Source of the DNA: Kiloniellaceae bacterium
GTDB taxonomy: Bacteria; Pseudomonadota; Alphaproteobacteria; Kiloniellales; J153
Assembly: GCA_021776095.1 (NCBI GenBank)
Contig: JAJFGO010000088.1
Location: forward strand, 1 to 64,000
Direction of reading: 5' to 3'
Length of the DNA stretch: 64,000 nucleotides
The notes under the pieces were generated by a model. It had not been told where the DNA came from. It ran no database searches and saw nothing but the letters and a program-made list of their open reading frames with translations. Each line of letters begins with the position of its first letter. Positions within the stretch are counted from its first letter, which is position 1. Made by a program: the position numbers and the translations under genes. Below are positions 54,240-63,372 of this stretch, in pieces.

Positions 54240-55154
54240 TTAGACGGCCAAGCGGACCAGGGCCACGGCGCCGATCAAACCGGCGTCGATCAGGCAGGCC
54301 ACCGCGAAGACGACCAGCGCGCGGTTGAGACGTAGCGAGGGTTTCACCACCGCCAGCACGGCGCCCAACAGCCCGTCGGCCGGGGCCGCCCCCTTGAAGG
54401 CCCGGCGCAGGCCCGCCATACCCTGGCCGCCCGGCACGAAGGCGGCGGCAAGCGCCAGAAACAGCGCCCCGACCCGATCGGGCAGCCAAGCGACGGCGCG
54501 CGCCAGGGAGCGGGCACCATCGCCGAAGGCACCGGTCGGGCCCAAGGTGGCGGCCATGATATAGGCGCTCTGCTGCACCAGGAGGCCGGGCAGGCCGAGC
54601 ACGATGTACCACAAGACCGGGGCCATGAGGCGACTGGCGAAGCGCCGGCCGAGCGCCTCCAAAGCCGCTGCGATCAGGCCCTGGGCCTCCAAATTGTCGA
54701 TCTGCTCGGGCCTCAGGGTCTCGGCCGCCAAGGGGCGCAGCGCCTCGCGCGCGCTCACCAGGCTGCGGCTGGCGAGCGCGTCCTGCACCGCCTCGCCTAG
54801 ACGCCAGGTCGCGCGCTGATCGATCAAGAGGATGAGCAGGAACAACTCCAGGGTCCAGGCGAAAGGATAGTGGCGCGTGACCAGAGCGGCCAGCCACCCG
54901 AGGGCGAGGGCACAGAGGGCCAAACCACCGGCCACCAGGGCACCCCGGCGGCGGCATGCCGCTGCGCCGCGGTCCACGCGATTGAGCCGGTGCGCCAGAT
55001 CCAAACACACGGCTGCTAGGGCACGACGCGGATTACCGGTCCAGGCGAAGCGCAGCGCCCGACCGCCCAGATAGGCCTCGGCGGCGAGTGAGATCAGCAA
55101 CAGGAAAAGCGGATCGGCCGCGCCCCAGGCGCCGGGCGGAGAAGTCCAGGACAT
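54240..55154 (-). CDS. Divergent CobD/CbiB-like membrane protein
   Basis: This 304-residue, four- to five-segment membrane protein aligns by eye with the middle of adenosylcobinamide-phosphate synthase CobD/CbiB: AEAYLGGRALRFAW, the helix AVQDALASRSLVSAREAL, then LRPEQIDNLEAQGLIAAALEAL, APVLWYIVLGLPGLLVQQSA and WLPDRVGALFLALAAAF. The canonical motifs (HPV near the start, ENTxDGVxAPL, SMxGHR and the C-terminal HPSPNAG) are altered or missing. It is placed in a cobalamin cluster, so it may be a diverged CobD or a paralogue with another role; a functional CobD elsewhere is likely. Confidence 0.68.
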   Translation of the reverse strand: MSWTSPPGAWGAADPLFLLLISLAAEAYLGGRALRFAWTGNPRRALAAVCLDLAHRLNRVDRGAAACRRRGALVAGGLALCALALGWLAALVTRHYPFAWTLELFLLILLIDQRATWRLGEAVQDALASRSLVSAREALRPLAAETLRPEQIDNLEAQGLIAAALEALGRRFASRLMAPVLWYIVLGLPGLLVQQSAYIMAATLGPTGAFGDGARSLARAVAWLPDRVGALFLALAAAFVPGGQGMAGLRRAFKGAAPADGLLGAVLAVVKPSLRLNRALVVFAVACLIDAGLIGAVALVRLAV

Positions 55155-55217
55155 GCCCGATCCTGAATCGCGCTCGGGCCTACGTCAATCCAGACCCTAA
55201 ACGCGCACTTCCGCCTA

Positions 55218-56096
55218 TCAATCAGGTAGCCTTGCGCCCGCCATGATCCAGTCGCGGAAGGCTCTGAGTTCCGGCCTGTCGAGGGCGCCTTTGGGATAGG
55301 CCAGGAAGTATCCGTAATCGCCCAACTCCACCGGGGAAATTTGGACCAGAGTTCCGGCGGCAAGCTCGTCCGCAACCAAAGCGTCGTTTAAGGCGACGCC
55401 CTGGCCGTCGATCACCGCCTGCACCCGCACGTTCGGGTCCGGGATGACCAGATGATCTCGCAGCGGGCCAAGAGGCAGGCCCGCCGCTTTATGCCAGTCG
55501 AGCCACGATTCGCTTCCGTCGCGGTCGTGCAGCAAGGTCAGGGCCGGAAGCGCCGCGGCCACCCCGAGTTCGTCGACCTGCCGGGCAATGGCCGCCCCAG
55601 CGGTCGGAAAAGCCGGGCAGGGGAACAGCCTTTCAATCTCCAAATCGGTCCAATCGCCTTTACCCCAGCGAATCGCCATGTCGATGTTGTGCGCCGGCAG
55701 ATCGATCAAGTCGATCAAGGGCTGCAGGCGCAGGGCGATCCGCAGGTGTTCGGCCATGAAGATCATCAAGCGCGGCGACAGCCAGCGTGAGGCGAAGTAG
55801 GTCGACATGCCGATGGTGATGTGCCCGGAGTCCTCCTCGCGCAGGCCGTCAATCTCTCGCTCGAGGTCGTCAAAGGCGGCCTGAGAGGCATGCCAGAGCC
55901 GCGCGCCCTTTTCGCTGAGCGCGATACCGCGCGGCCGTCGCGCGAAGACCTTGAACCCGAGTTCGGCCTCCAGCCTCTTGATCTGATAGCTGACCGCGCC
56001 CTTGGTCAGGTGGAGTTCTTCCGCCGCCGCCGTGAAGCTCAGATGCCGGGCCACCACGTCGAAGAGCCGAAGGTTGTCGTATGACCGAAATCGCAT
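55218..56096 (-). CDS. LysR-family transcriptional regulator (GcvA-like)
   Basis: This 292-residue regulator has an N-terminal winged helix-turn-helix: LRLFDVVARHLSFTAAAEELHLTKGAVSYQIKRLE followed by LGFKVFARRPRGIALSEKG, strongly GcvA-like. The C-terminal substrate-binding domain runs from about residue 95. It is transcribed away from mttB across a 117-base intergenic region that contains two T-N11-A-type palindromes, and likely controls mttB and the GcvT-like gene. Confidence 0.93.
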   Translation of the reverse strand: MRFRSYDNLRLFDVVARHLSFTAAAEELHLTKGAVSYQIKRLEAELGFKVFARRPRGIALSEKGARLWHASQAAFDDLEREIDGLREEDSGHITIGMSTYFASRWLSPRLMIFMAEHLRIALRLQPLIDLIDLPAHNIDMAIRWGKGDWTDLEIERLFPCPAFPTAGAAIARQVDELGVAAALPALTLLHDRDGSESWLDWHKAAGLPLGPLRDHLVIPDPNVRVQAVIDGQGVALNDALVADELAAGTLVQISPVELGDYGYFLAYPKGALDRPELRAFRDWIMAGARLPD

Positions 56097-56113
56097 CCTC
56101 TGCGTCTAATATA

Positions 56114-56158
56114 TTTGAACGGTTGGTACAAATCATTTGGTTTGCATAGCCGCCAAAT
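56114..56158. promoter_or_regulatory. Candidate LysR operators in the lysR-mttB intergenic region
   Basis: TTTG-N11-CAAA spans 56114-56132 and ATTTGG-N12-CCAAAT spans 56135-56158. Both are dyads of the T-N11-A class expected for LysR regulators, lying between the divergent starts at 56096 and 56214. Confidence 0.6.
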
Positions 56159-56213
56159 AACTCGCCTCATGAGGACTATAACGAGCCTATCTGGAGACTA
56201 AATTTTTTGATCT

Positions 56214-57797
56214 ATGGTTGTCGCCGTGCCCAAAGCTGACCGAGACATTCCAAGGCCCGGCGCCGCCACCCGCAGGGAGCGCAGCGGCGGCCGCGCCGCC
56301 CGTGTGGCGCGCCGCAACGGCCCCGGCGTCGGGGCGGCCCCGACCGTCTTTCGCCGCAAGATACCCACCTACAGTCTGCTGGATGAGGACGCGCTGCTGC
56401 GCTTGGACGCGCATGCCGATTGGATCCTGCGGGAAATCGGCATCGAGTTTCGCGGCGACGAAGAGGCCCTGCGGCTTTTTCGGCAAGCCGGCGCCACGGT
56501 CAAGGGCGCGCGGGTGCGCTTCGACACCGGGCTGGCGCGGGCGCTGTGTTCTAGCGCGCCCGCGCGCTTCGTCATGAATGGGCGCGACCCAGCCTCCTCG
56601 ATCGTCCTGGGCGGCGACCACGTCGTCTTCATGCCCGCCTATGGGCCGCCCTTCGTCACCGACCTCGAGCGCGGGCGCCGCTATGCCACCATCGAGGACT
56701 TTCGCAACTTCGTGAAGCTCGCCTACGCCTCGCCCTGGTTGAACCATTCCGGCGGCACGGTGTGCGAGCCGGTCGACCTGCCGGTCAACAAGCGCCATCT
56801 GGACATGGTCTATGCCCATCTGCGCTACTCCACCAAGCCCTTCATGGGATCGGTCACGGCGCCGGAGCGCGCCGAGGATTCCATCGCCATGGCGCGCCTG
56901 GTCTTCGGCGACGCCTTCATGGAAGACAACTGCGTCATTCAGGGCAACATCAACGTCAATTCGCCGCTGGTGTACGATCACGTCATGTCCGGCGCGCTCA
57001 AAGCCTATGCGCGCGCCAATCAAAGCGTCGTCGTTTCGCCCTTCATTTTGGGCGGCGCCATGGGGCCGGTCACTCAAGCGGCCTTGCTGGCGCAGGCCCA
57101 CGCCGAAGCCATGGCCGGCATCGCGCTCAGCCAGCTCGTGCGCAAAGGCGCGCCGGTGGTCTACGGCAACTTTCTGACCACCATGGACTTGAAGAGCGGG
57201 GCGCCGACCTTCGGCACGCCAGAGGCCAACCTTTCCACTTTCGCGATTGCTCAGCTCTGCCGGCGGCTGAAGCTGCCGCTGCGATGCGGCGGCCACCTCA
57301 CGGCCTCGAAGGTGGCCGACGGTCAAGCCATGCAGGAATCCGTCGCCAGCATGATGTCCGGCATCTTGGCCGGGTCGAACTTCGTCTTCCACGCGGCGGG
57401 CTGGCTGGAAGGCGGCCTGACCATGGGCTACGAGAAATTCGTCATGGATCTGGATCACTGCGGCATGGTGCTGCGCATGATGGGCGGCCTGAGCATCGAC
57501 GCGGGCGACTTGGCGGCGGACGCCTATCGGGAGGCGGGGCCGGGCGGGAACTTCCTGAGCACCGCCCACACCTTGGCCCATTTCGAGACCGCCAACTATG
57601 CCTCGGACCTGGCCGATACGGCGTCCTTCGAGCAATGGCAGGAGAACGGCCGTCTCGACCTCGAAAGTCGCGCGAGCCGGCGTTGGAAAGACATGCTGGC
57701 CGACTATCGCGCGCCACCCTTGGAACCGGCGATCGACGACGCCTTGCATGATTTCATGGCGCGCAAGAAATCGTCGCTGCCCGATCAATGGCACTGA
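56214..57797 (+). CDS. MttB-superfamily methyltransferase, non-pyrrolysine type
   Basis: This 527-residue barrel protein of the trimethylamine methyltransferase (MttB) superfamily contains IPTYSLLDEDALLRLDAHAD, SIVLGGDHVVFMPAYGPPF, LNHSGGTVCEP, VYAHLRYSTKPFMGS and VVSPFILGGAMGPVT. The frame is uninterrupted (no in-frame TAG), so it belongs to the pyrrolysine-free group whose studied members demethylate quaternary amines such as glycine betaine, proline betaine or carnitine to a corrinoid protein. An Arg/Ala-rich leader of about 45 residues precedes the fold. A GcvT-like gene follows at 55 bases. Confidence 0.92.
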   Translation: MVVAVPKADRDIPRPGAATRRERSGGRAARVARRNGPGVGAAPTVFRRKIPTYSLLDEDALLRLDAHADWILREIGIEFRGDEEALRLFRQAGATVKGARVRFDTGLARALCSSAPARFVMNGRDPASSIVLGGDHVVFMPAYGPPFVTDLERGRRYATIEDFRNFVKLAYASPWLNHSGGTVCEPVDLPVNKRHLDMVYAHLRYSTKPFMGSVTAPERAEDSIAMARLVFGDAFMEDNCVIQGNINVNSPLVYDHVMSGALKAYARANQSVVVSPFILGGAMGPVTQAALLAQAHAEAMAGIALSQLVRKGAPVVYGNFLTTMDLKSGAPTFGTPEANLSTFAIAQLCRRLKLPLRCGGHLTASKVADGQAMQESVASMMSGILAGSNFVFHAAGWLEGGLTMGYEKFVMDLDHCGMVLRMMGGLSIDAGDLAADAYREAGPGGNFLSTAHTLAHFETANYASDLADTASFEQWQENGRLDLESRASRRWKDMLADYRAPPLEPAIDDALHDFMARKKSSLPDQWH

Positions 57798-57852
57798 ATT
57801 CGGCCGCACCACCATCGTCCTACAAAACCCGAAAGAAAGAGGGAGCATCGTC

Positions 57853-58956
57853 ATGAGCGATTCATCGCGTGTGTCCGCGCTGGCTTCTCGTCACCGCGAT
57901 CTGGGATCGGGCCTTGAAGACTGGAATGGCATGGGCACGGCCTGGAGCTACGACACCGATCCCAACGACGAACACGACGCCGTTCGCGAGGCCGCAGGGC
58001 TGTTCGACATGTCGCCCTTGAAGAAGGTGTATCTGCGCGGCCCCGACGCGGCGCGAGTGGCGGACCACATGATCACCCGCGATATGACGAAGATTTATCC
58101 GGGCAAGTCGGCCTATGGCGCCATTTTGTCCGCGCAGGGGACAGTCTGCGACGACGCGATTATCGCCAACAACGGCGGCGACGAATGGCTGCTGTGCCAT
58201 GGCTCCGGCGAGAGCATGGAACGGCTGCGGGAATCGGCGGCCGGCAAGAACGTCGACATCGAATTCACCGACGATTTGCACATGATCTCGCTGCAGGGGC
58301 CCAAGGCCCTAAAACTCTTGGACCGGCGCACGCCCACGGACCTTGGTGCCTTGAGGTACTTTCATCACGAGGCGAGCGAGCTTTTCGGACGCAAGTGCCG
58401 CATGTCCCGCACCGGCTATTCCGGCGAACGTGGTTATGAAATCCTAGCGACCGCGTCGGCGGTCGGCGATCTCTGGGACAACATTCTGGGCGAGGGCAAG
58501 GCCGAGGGCATCATGCCGTGCTCGTTTGCCGCGCTCGACAAGGTGCGGGTCGAGGCCGCGCTGCTGTTCTATGGCTACGACATGACCGACGAACATAGCC
58601 CCTGGGAAGTCGGCCTCGGTTTCACGGTCAGCCGCAGCAAGGGGGATTTCCGCGGCAAGGAGGCGGTCTTTGCCCGCGAGGGCCAGGAGCGTTTCCTATT
58701 GGCCGGCATCTCCGCCGACCACGGCGAGGCCCTTGCAGGCGGAGAAACACTGCGCCTCGACGGCCGGGAGGTGGGCGTCGTCAATAGCCCAGCCTATTCG
58801 CACCGCATGAAGAAGTCCCTCGCGCTCGTCCATCTGCACGCCGATGCCATGCCGCCAGGAACCGCGCTCGAAGTCGCAGGCGAAAGTTTCACCTGTTCCG
58901 CACGGGTCGAAAGTTTGCCGTTCTACGATCCGCAGAAGATCCGCGTGCGGGCGTGA
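57853..58956 (+). CDS. GcvT-family (folate-binding) aminomethyl/methyl transferase
   Basis: This 367-residue GcvT-fold protein has REAAGLFDMSPLKKVYLRGPDA and the conserved Asp pair in GTVCDDAIIANN. LCHGSGESMERL, SLQGPKALKLL, MSRTGYSGERGYEI and ALDKVRVEAALLFYGYDM are the folate-binding core, and the C-terminal barrel reads VGVVNSPAYSHRMKKSLAL. Such proteins pass C1 groups to tetrahydrofolate. Next to MttB, it probably takes the methyl group to THF, or handles dimethylglycine or sarcosine. It is distinct from glycine-cleavage GcvT by context (no gcvH/gcvP). Confidence 0.9.
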   Translation: MSDSSRVSALASRHRDLGSGLEDWNGMGTAWSYDTDPNDEHDAVREAAGLFDMSPLKKVYLRGPDAARVADHMITRDMTKIYPGKSAYGAILSAQGTVCDDAIIANNGGDEWLLCHGSGESMERLRESAAGKNVDIEFTDDLHMISLQGPKALKLLDRRTPTDLGALRYFHHEASELFGRKCRMSRTGYSGERGYEILATASAVGDLWDNILGEGKAEGIMPCSFAALDKVRVEAALLFYGYDMTDEHSPWEVGLGFTVSRSKGDFRGKEAVFAREGQERFLLAGISADHGEALAGGETLRLDGREVGVVNSPAYSHRMKKSLALVHLHADAMPPGTALEVAGESFTCSARVESLPFYDPQKIRVRA

Positions 58957-59015
58957 CCGCTGGGCGACGATTTCCCACTTGCGAGTAAGGGCCACCAGCC
59001 GGCCTCGTACGCCGG

Positions 59016-59456
59016 TTATTCCCGCGTCCGCCGCTCGGCCAGCAGGCGTTCGGGGGGCAGATCGAGTACAGCGCAAATCTCCGCGAAGCGGGCGCGCTCG
59101 GGGGCGCTGAATATGCCATCGGATTCGCTCACCGACAGGGCAATACGCGCGATGAGTTCGGCCGCCTCCCGATCGGCGGCGATGCGCCTAAGTTTACTGA
59201 GCAGAACCTGCTCGGCCACTACCGGGTTATCGCGTAGCTCGCCGAAAAATCCGTCGAGGATCTGCACTGCTTTGTGCGGGTCGTAAATCCTGAGCCGCTC
59301 CAGGCGCGCCAGGATTTCGTCGATGCGGTAGCGCTCGGAGAGCGTGACCTTGCCGTCGGCCTGGGCCGCGAGTGCGCTGGCCGCCATGGCACCTTTCAGG
59401 AAGTCGCGATTCCTGTGCTGCGCGATCCGCTCGTTGAATTCATCCAGGATGCTCAT
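59016..59456 (-). CDS. TerB-like (DnaJ-associated/tellurite-type) helical protein
   Basis: This 146-residue all-helical protein with a TerB-like pattern has AALAAQADGKVTLSERYRIDEIL and the second metal-site-like IALSVSESDGIFSAPERARFAEI. TerB folds bind metal and act in stress or membrane contexts, but this short form has no tellurite genes nearby. ATG 59456 is chosen. It separates the betaine-type methyltransferase genes from the phosphodiesterase gene. Confidence 0.85.
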   Translation of the reverse strand: MSILDEFNERIAQHRNRDFLKGAMAASALAAQADGKVTLSERYRIDEILARLERLRIYDPHKAVQILDGFFGELRDNPVVAEQVLLSKLRRIAADREAAELIARIALSVSESDGIFSAPERARFAEICAVLDLPPERLLAERRTRE

Positions 59457-59574
59457 CGCAATGGGCGCCTCCCCCAAGACGCGCCGCGCAGACGCATGAC
59501 CGATGCCATCTGCCTAGTCAAATGCATGCGAATAATTCTCAAGAGAAAATGCTGCCAGACCGCGTGCGGCCAGT

Positions 59575-60381
59575 CTACTCCGCCGCGCTATAGCGTTCGG
59601 TGCCCGGCGGCACGATCTCGCGATTCAAATAGTCGTGGTGATGGACCACGGTGAGATCTTCGGAGATCAAGATCACATTGTAGGCCGGCGGCTCGAAGCA
59701 GTAGGGCATGGAGCGCTTGACCCCGAAGTCGAGCGGCACCTGGTGCACGGTCGAGCGCAAGGCGGAATAGGGGATGCCGCGCCAGCTTCCGCTGACCGGA
59801 CGATGGACATGGCCGAAAAAAATGTGGCGGATGTCGGCGCCGCCGTCGATCGCCTCGGCGAAACCATTTTCGTCCAGCAAGCGTATCCTGTCGAGGTTGG
59901 GGATGCCGATGTCGAAGGGCGGATGGTGCAAGAAGAGATAGACCGGCCGCCCGGCCGAGTCGCTCAGACAGGCGCGCAGCCAGGCCTGGCGCGCCGCGCA
60001 AAAGGCCCCTGCGGCGGTGCCCGGCTCGTGAGTGTCGAGCAAGACCAGATCCCCGGCGGAGGACCGCACGACGCTCTGCACGAAGCCGCTTTCGTCGCGC
60101 GGCGTCTCCGGGAAGGCTTCGGCGAAGCGGTCGCGGTGGTCGTGGTTGCCGACCAGTAGCCGGTAGGGCAGGCGCAAGGCCGAGAGAACCTCGCGCAAGG
60201 CCGCGTAAGCCTCGGGGGCGCCCTTATCGGCCAAGTCGCCGGTGAAGAGGCAAAGCTCGGCGTCCGCGTGATGGACGTTGATATCCTCGATCGCGGCGGT
60301 CAGGCGCTCGCGCGGATCGATCCCGAACAGGCGCGTGCCCGGCGGCACGAAATGCAAATCGGAGACCTGAACCAATTTCAT
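59575..60381 (-). CDS. Class III cyclic-nucleotide/glycerophosphodiester phosphodiesterase (GpdQ/CpdA-like)
   Basis: This 268-residue calcineurin-fold phosphodiesterase has LVQVSDLHFVPPG (DxH), LFTGDLADKGAPEAY (GD), LLVGNHDHR (GNHD), LFLHHPPFDIG and FFGHVHRPVSGSW (GHxH). This order matches GpdQ and CpdA/Icc. Adjacent ugp-type transport genes favour a glycerophosphodiesterase role, releasing sn-glycerol 3-phosphate and an alcohol such as choline or glycerol. The 75-base gap to ugpC and same strand suggest one operon. Confidence 0.9.
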   Translation of the reverse strand: MKLVQVSDLHFVPPGTRLFGIDPRERLTAAIEDINVHHADAELCLFTGDLADKGAPEAYAALREVLSALRLPYRLLVGNHDHRDRFAEAFPETPRDESGFVQSVVRSSAGDLVLLDTHEPGTAAGAFCAARQAWLRACLSDSAGRPVYLFLHHPPFDIGIPNLDRIRLLDENGFAEAIDGGADIRHIFFGHVHRPVSGSWRGIPYSALRSTVHQVPLDFGVKRSMPYCFEPPAYNVILISEDLTVVHHHDYLNREIVPPGTERYSAAE

Positions 60382-60456
60382 GGCGCAACCTCGATCGAAT
60401 GTCTACCTGATAGGTACCCTATTCGGCCGGTCAAAAGCGAGCATCCCGTGGCGGGC

Positions 60457-61536
60457 TCAGGCTTCTAGGCGCCTGCCATCATCGGGATCGAAGAGGTGCA
60501 TGTTTTTTGGGTCTATGGAGAGCGGCAAGACCTCGCCCTGGCCGATGGTTCTTATGCCGCTAAGGCGAACGGTCAAATCGGAACCGCCATTGCCAAACGT
60601 CCCGTGCACCAGCGTGTCGGCGCCCAGATGCTCGACGACATCTACTGTGTGCGAGGTCTTTTCCGCATTGCTGTCGTCTACATGAAGATGTTCGGGGCGC
60701 ATGCCGACGTTGACCGGGCGGTTTGCGTGCTTTGAGAAATCCTGCGCAAGACTGAGGGTATTGCCGCCTGGAAATTCGACCTCTTTTCCATCTTCACTTA
60801 TTTTTGCATCCAGAAAATTCATGGAGGGAGAGCCGATGAACCCCGCTACGAATGCCGTCGCCGGGCGTTCGTAGAGTTCGATCGGCGTGCCCAGTTGCTC
60901 CACGTGCCCGCCGTTAAGGACCATCAGCCGGTGGCCCAGGGTCATCGCCTCAACCTGGTCATGAGTGACATAGACGCTGGTAATGCCGAGGCGTTCCTGA
61001 AGTTTCTTGATTTCCAGGCGCATCTGAACGCGCAGCTTGGCGTCCAAGTTGGAGAGCGGCTCGTCGAACAGAAAGACGCTGGGCTCGCGAACGATGGCAC
61101 GGCCCATGGCGACGCGCTGCCGTTGACCACCGCTGAGTTGCCGAGGGGACCGCTTCAGGTAGTCGCCGATCTCCAGAATTTCGGCTGTCCGATTGACCCG
61201 TCTTTCGATTTCATCCTTGGGGACACCCTTGATTTTCAATCCGTATGCCATGTTGTTGTAAACCGACATATGGGGATAGAGCGCATAGTTCTGGAACACC
61301 ATGGCGATATCGCGCTCGGCCGGTTCCAAATCGTTGACGACACGATTCCCGATCGAAGCTTCCCCCTGGGTAATTTTCTCCAGGCCGGCAATCATGCGCA
61401 GAAGCGTCGACTTGCCACAGCCGCTGGGGCCGACGATGACGACAAATTCGCCATCGCGGATATGCCAGTCGATGTCGTGGAGAACCGCAACGTCACCATA
61501 GGATTTAGAAACTTTGTTTAGGTGTATTTCGGCCAT
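60457..61536 (-). CDS. ugpC: Ugp-type ABC transporter ATP-binding protein
   Basis: This 359-residue CUT1-class ATPase has Walker [11 protein letters not shown] at residues 35-44, signature [18 protein letters not shown], Walker [17 protein letters not shown] and the C-terminal MalK-like TOBE regulatory domain from about residue 240 ([14 protein letters not shown]). UgpC and MalK-type ATPases are near-identical in pattern; the UgpC name rests on the UgpA/UgpE-like permeases and the UgpB-like binding protein of the same operon. Confidence 0.9.
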   Translation of the reverse strand: MAEIHLNKVSKSYGDVAVLHDIDWHIRDGEFVVIVGPSGCGKSTLLRMIAGLEKITQGEASIGNRVVNDLEPAERDIAMVFQNYALYPHMSVYNNMAYGLKIKGVPKDEIERRVNRTAEILEIGDYLKRSPRQLSGGQRQRVAMGRAIVREPSVFLFDEPLSNLDAKLRVQMRLEIKKLQERLGITSVYVTHDQVEAMTLGHRLMVLNGGHVEQLGTPIELYERPATAFVAGFIGSPSMNFLDAKISEDGKEVEFPGGNTLSLAQDFSKHANRPVNVGMRPEHLHVDDSNAEKTSHTVDVVEHLGADTLVHGTFGNGGSDLTVRLSGIRTIGQGEVLPLSIDPKNMHLFDPDDGRRLEA

Positions 61537-61557
61537 ATTGAAGAACCCAATTTCGGT

Positions 61558-62406
61558 CTATTTTTCCGTCTCCGTCAAACCCCTGACGAAGAGTCGTTGC
61601 ATGAATATGACGACGAACACCGGCGGGAACATGGCCAGCAGCGACGTCATCATAATCTGATGCCAATCGGGGGATTGTTCGGCCGCTTCCAGCATCTGCT
61701 TGATACCCATGACGACGGTGTACATGCTCTGATCGGTGGTCACCAGCAGCGGCCACAGGTACTGGTTCCAGCCATAGATGAAGAGGATGACGAACAGGGC
61801 GGCGATATTAGTGCGCGACAAGGGAACCAGAATATCGACAAAGAACCGCATCGGCCCGGCGCCGTCTATGCGCGCCGCCTCCAACAACTCGTCGGGTATC
61901 GTCAGAAACACTTGACGAAACATGAAGGTCGCCGTCGCCGAAGCAATCAGCGGGACGCTCAAACCCCAGTAGGTATTGAGCATGCCGAGATTGGCCACCA
62001 CTTCGAATGTCGGCAAAATGCGGACCTCGACCGGCAGCATCAAGGTGATGAAAATCATCCAGAAGAAGCCCATGCGGAACGGGAACTTGAAATAGACGAT
62101 GGCGAAAGCCGAGATCAAGGAAATGGCGATCTTCCCGACGGCAATCATCATGGCCATGATCAGGCTGTTGACCATCATAAAGCCGACCGGCGGCGCGCCG
62201 GCGCCTTCGAGCCCTTTGAACAGCGTCAATTCGAGATTGTTGAAGAACTGATCGCCGGGAAGCAGCGGCAACGGAATTTGCACCATGCGCGCGGCTTCGT
62301 GAGTCGAGGCGACAAATGTAATCCATATGGGAAACGCTATGATCGCGACGCCGAAGATCAGCACTAGATGCGAAACGAAAGTCACGATGGGCCGGTGTTC
62401 AATCAT
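61558..62406 (-). CDS. ugpE: Ugp-type ABC transporter permease, UgpE-like
   Basis: This 282-residue permease has six membrane segments and the CUT1 coupling motif EAARIDGAGPMRFFVDILVPLSR. VASTHEAARMVQIPLPLLPGDQFF is the periplasmic loop typical for UgpE. Start ATG 62406 overlaps the ugpA stop by one base (TGATG). Pairs with UgpA in the inner membrane. Confidence 0.9.
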   Translation of the reverse strand: MIEHRPIVTFVSHLVLIFGVAIIAFPIWITFVASTHEAARMVQIPLPLLPGDQFFNNLELTLFKGLEGAGAPPVGFMMVNSLIMAMMIAVGKIAISLISAFAIVYFKFPFRMGFFWMIFITLMLPVEVRILPTFEVVANLGMLNTYWGLSVPLIASATATFMFRQVFLTIPDELLEAARIDGAGPMRFFVDILVPLSRTNIAALFVILFIYGWNQYLWPLLVTTDQSMYTVVMGIKQMLEAAEQSPDWHQIMMTSLLAMFPPVFVVIFMQRLFVRGLTETEK

Positions 62407-63287
62407 CAGTAATCGACCTTCTTTTCCACATAGCGGAATTGAATGACGGTCAGCGAAATTACGATCAGCATTAGGATTACCGACTGCGCCGCCGAGCCAC
62501 CAAGGTCGAGGCCGATGAAACCATCGTTAAAAACTTTGTAGACCAGTATCTCGGTCGCCTTTGCCGGCCCTCCCTGGGTGACGGCATGAACGATACCGAA
62601 GGTCTCAAAAAAGGCGAAAACAACGTTGATCACCATCAGGAAGAATGTGGTCGGAGAGATCAGAGGGAAGATAATCGAGAAAAAGCGCCGCGTCGGTCCG
62701 GCGCCGTCGATAGCCGCCGCCTCGATCAACGACTTGGGGATCGACTGCATGGCGGCAAGAAAGAAAAGGAAATTATAGGCGACCTGTTTCCAGGCCGAGG
62801 CAATGATCACCAGGAACATCGCCTCGCCGCCGTTCAGCTTGTGGTTCCACTCGTATCCCAGGACGCCCAGGGTGTAGGTGAAGATGCCTAAGGTCGGGTC
62901 GAACATGAAGACCCACAGCGCGCCGGAAACCACGGGCGCCACGGCATAGGGCCATATTAGAAACGTTCGGTAGGTCGTTGCGCCCTTGATCACCCGATCG
63001 GCCATCGCCGCCAGGGTCAAGGCGAAAGCCATGGACAAAAAGGCGACCGAGAATGAGAAAAAAATCGTGCGCTGGAAAGCACCGAGATAATGCTCGTCGC
63101 CGAACAGTTCAATGAAATTGTCGAACCAAACGAATTCGCTGCTCAGTCCGAAGGCGTCCTCGACCAGAAGCGACTGATAGAGCGCCTGGCTCGCCGGCCA
63201 GATGAAGAACACCACCGTGATGATGATCTGCGGCGCGACAAGCAAGAACGGCAGAAATGAGGGTTCGAAATGGACGCGTTTCAGCAT
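62406..63287 (-). CDS. ugpA: Ugp-type ABC transporter permease, UgpA-like
   Basis: This 293-residue permease has six membrane segments; [19 protein letters not shown] opens it, with a periplasmic loop up to [19 protein letters not shown] and the coupling motif [45 protein letters not shown] near the C-terminus is typical of UgpA. It is preceded by an intergenic hairpin after ugpB. Confidence 0.9.
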   Translation of the reverse strand: MLKRVHFEPSFLPFLLVAPQIIITVVFFIWPASQALYQSLLVEDAFGLSSEFVWFDNFIELFGDEHYLGAFQRTIFFSFSVAFLSMAFALTLAAMADRVIKGATTYRTFLIWPYAVAPVVSGALWVFMFDPTLGIFTYTLGVLGYEWNHKLNGGEAMFLVIIASAWKQVAYNFLFFLAAMQSIPKSLIEAAAIDGAGPTRRFFSIIFPLISPTTFFLMVINVVFAFFETFGIVHAVTQGGPAKATEILVYKVFNDGFIGLDLGGSAAQSVILMLIVISLTVIQFRYVEKKVDY

Positions 63288-63315
63288 GACGCACCGGCAA
63301 GGAGGCGGGGCGCGT

Positions 63316-63348
63316 GGGCGGCACGCGCGATAACCGCGCGCGCCGCCC
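63316..63348 (-). other. Stable hairpin between ugpB and ugpA
   Basis: GGGCGGC and GCCGCCC form a 7-bp stem, followed after one mismatch by CGCGCG/CGCGCG around an ATAAC loop. No T-run follows in the minus direction, so it is more likely an mRNA-stabilising or attenuating hairpin that lets ugpB be expressed above the permease genes than a full terminator. Confidence 0.55.
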
Positions 63349-63372
63349 TTACCCCAAACTTAACCTGGGGCT

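Noticed and set aside
56214-57797. Possible pyrrolysine (in-frame TAG) in the MttB-type gene
   Set aside because: The frame is fully open over 527 codons, so the enzyme belongs to the pyrrolysine-free group.
56187-57854. 555-residue minus-strand frame opposite mttB
   Set aside because: It is opposite a full MttB-family protein; the His/Gly/Asp/Arg-rich translation is typical of shadows.
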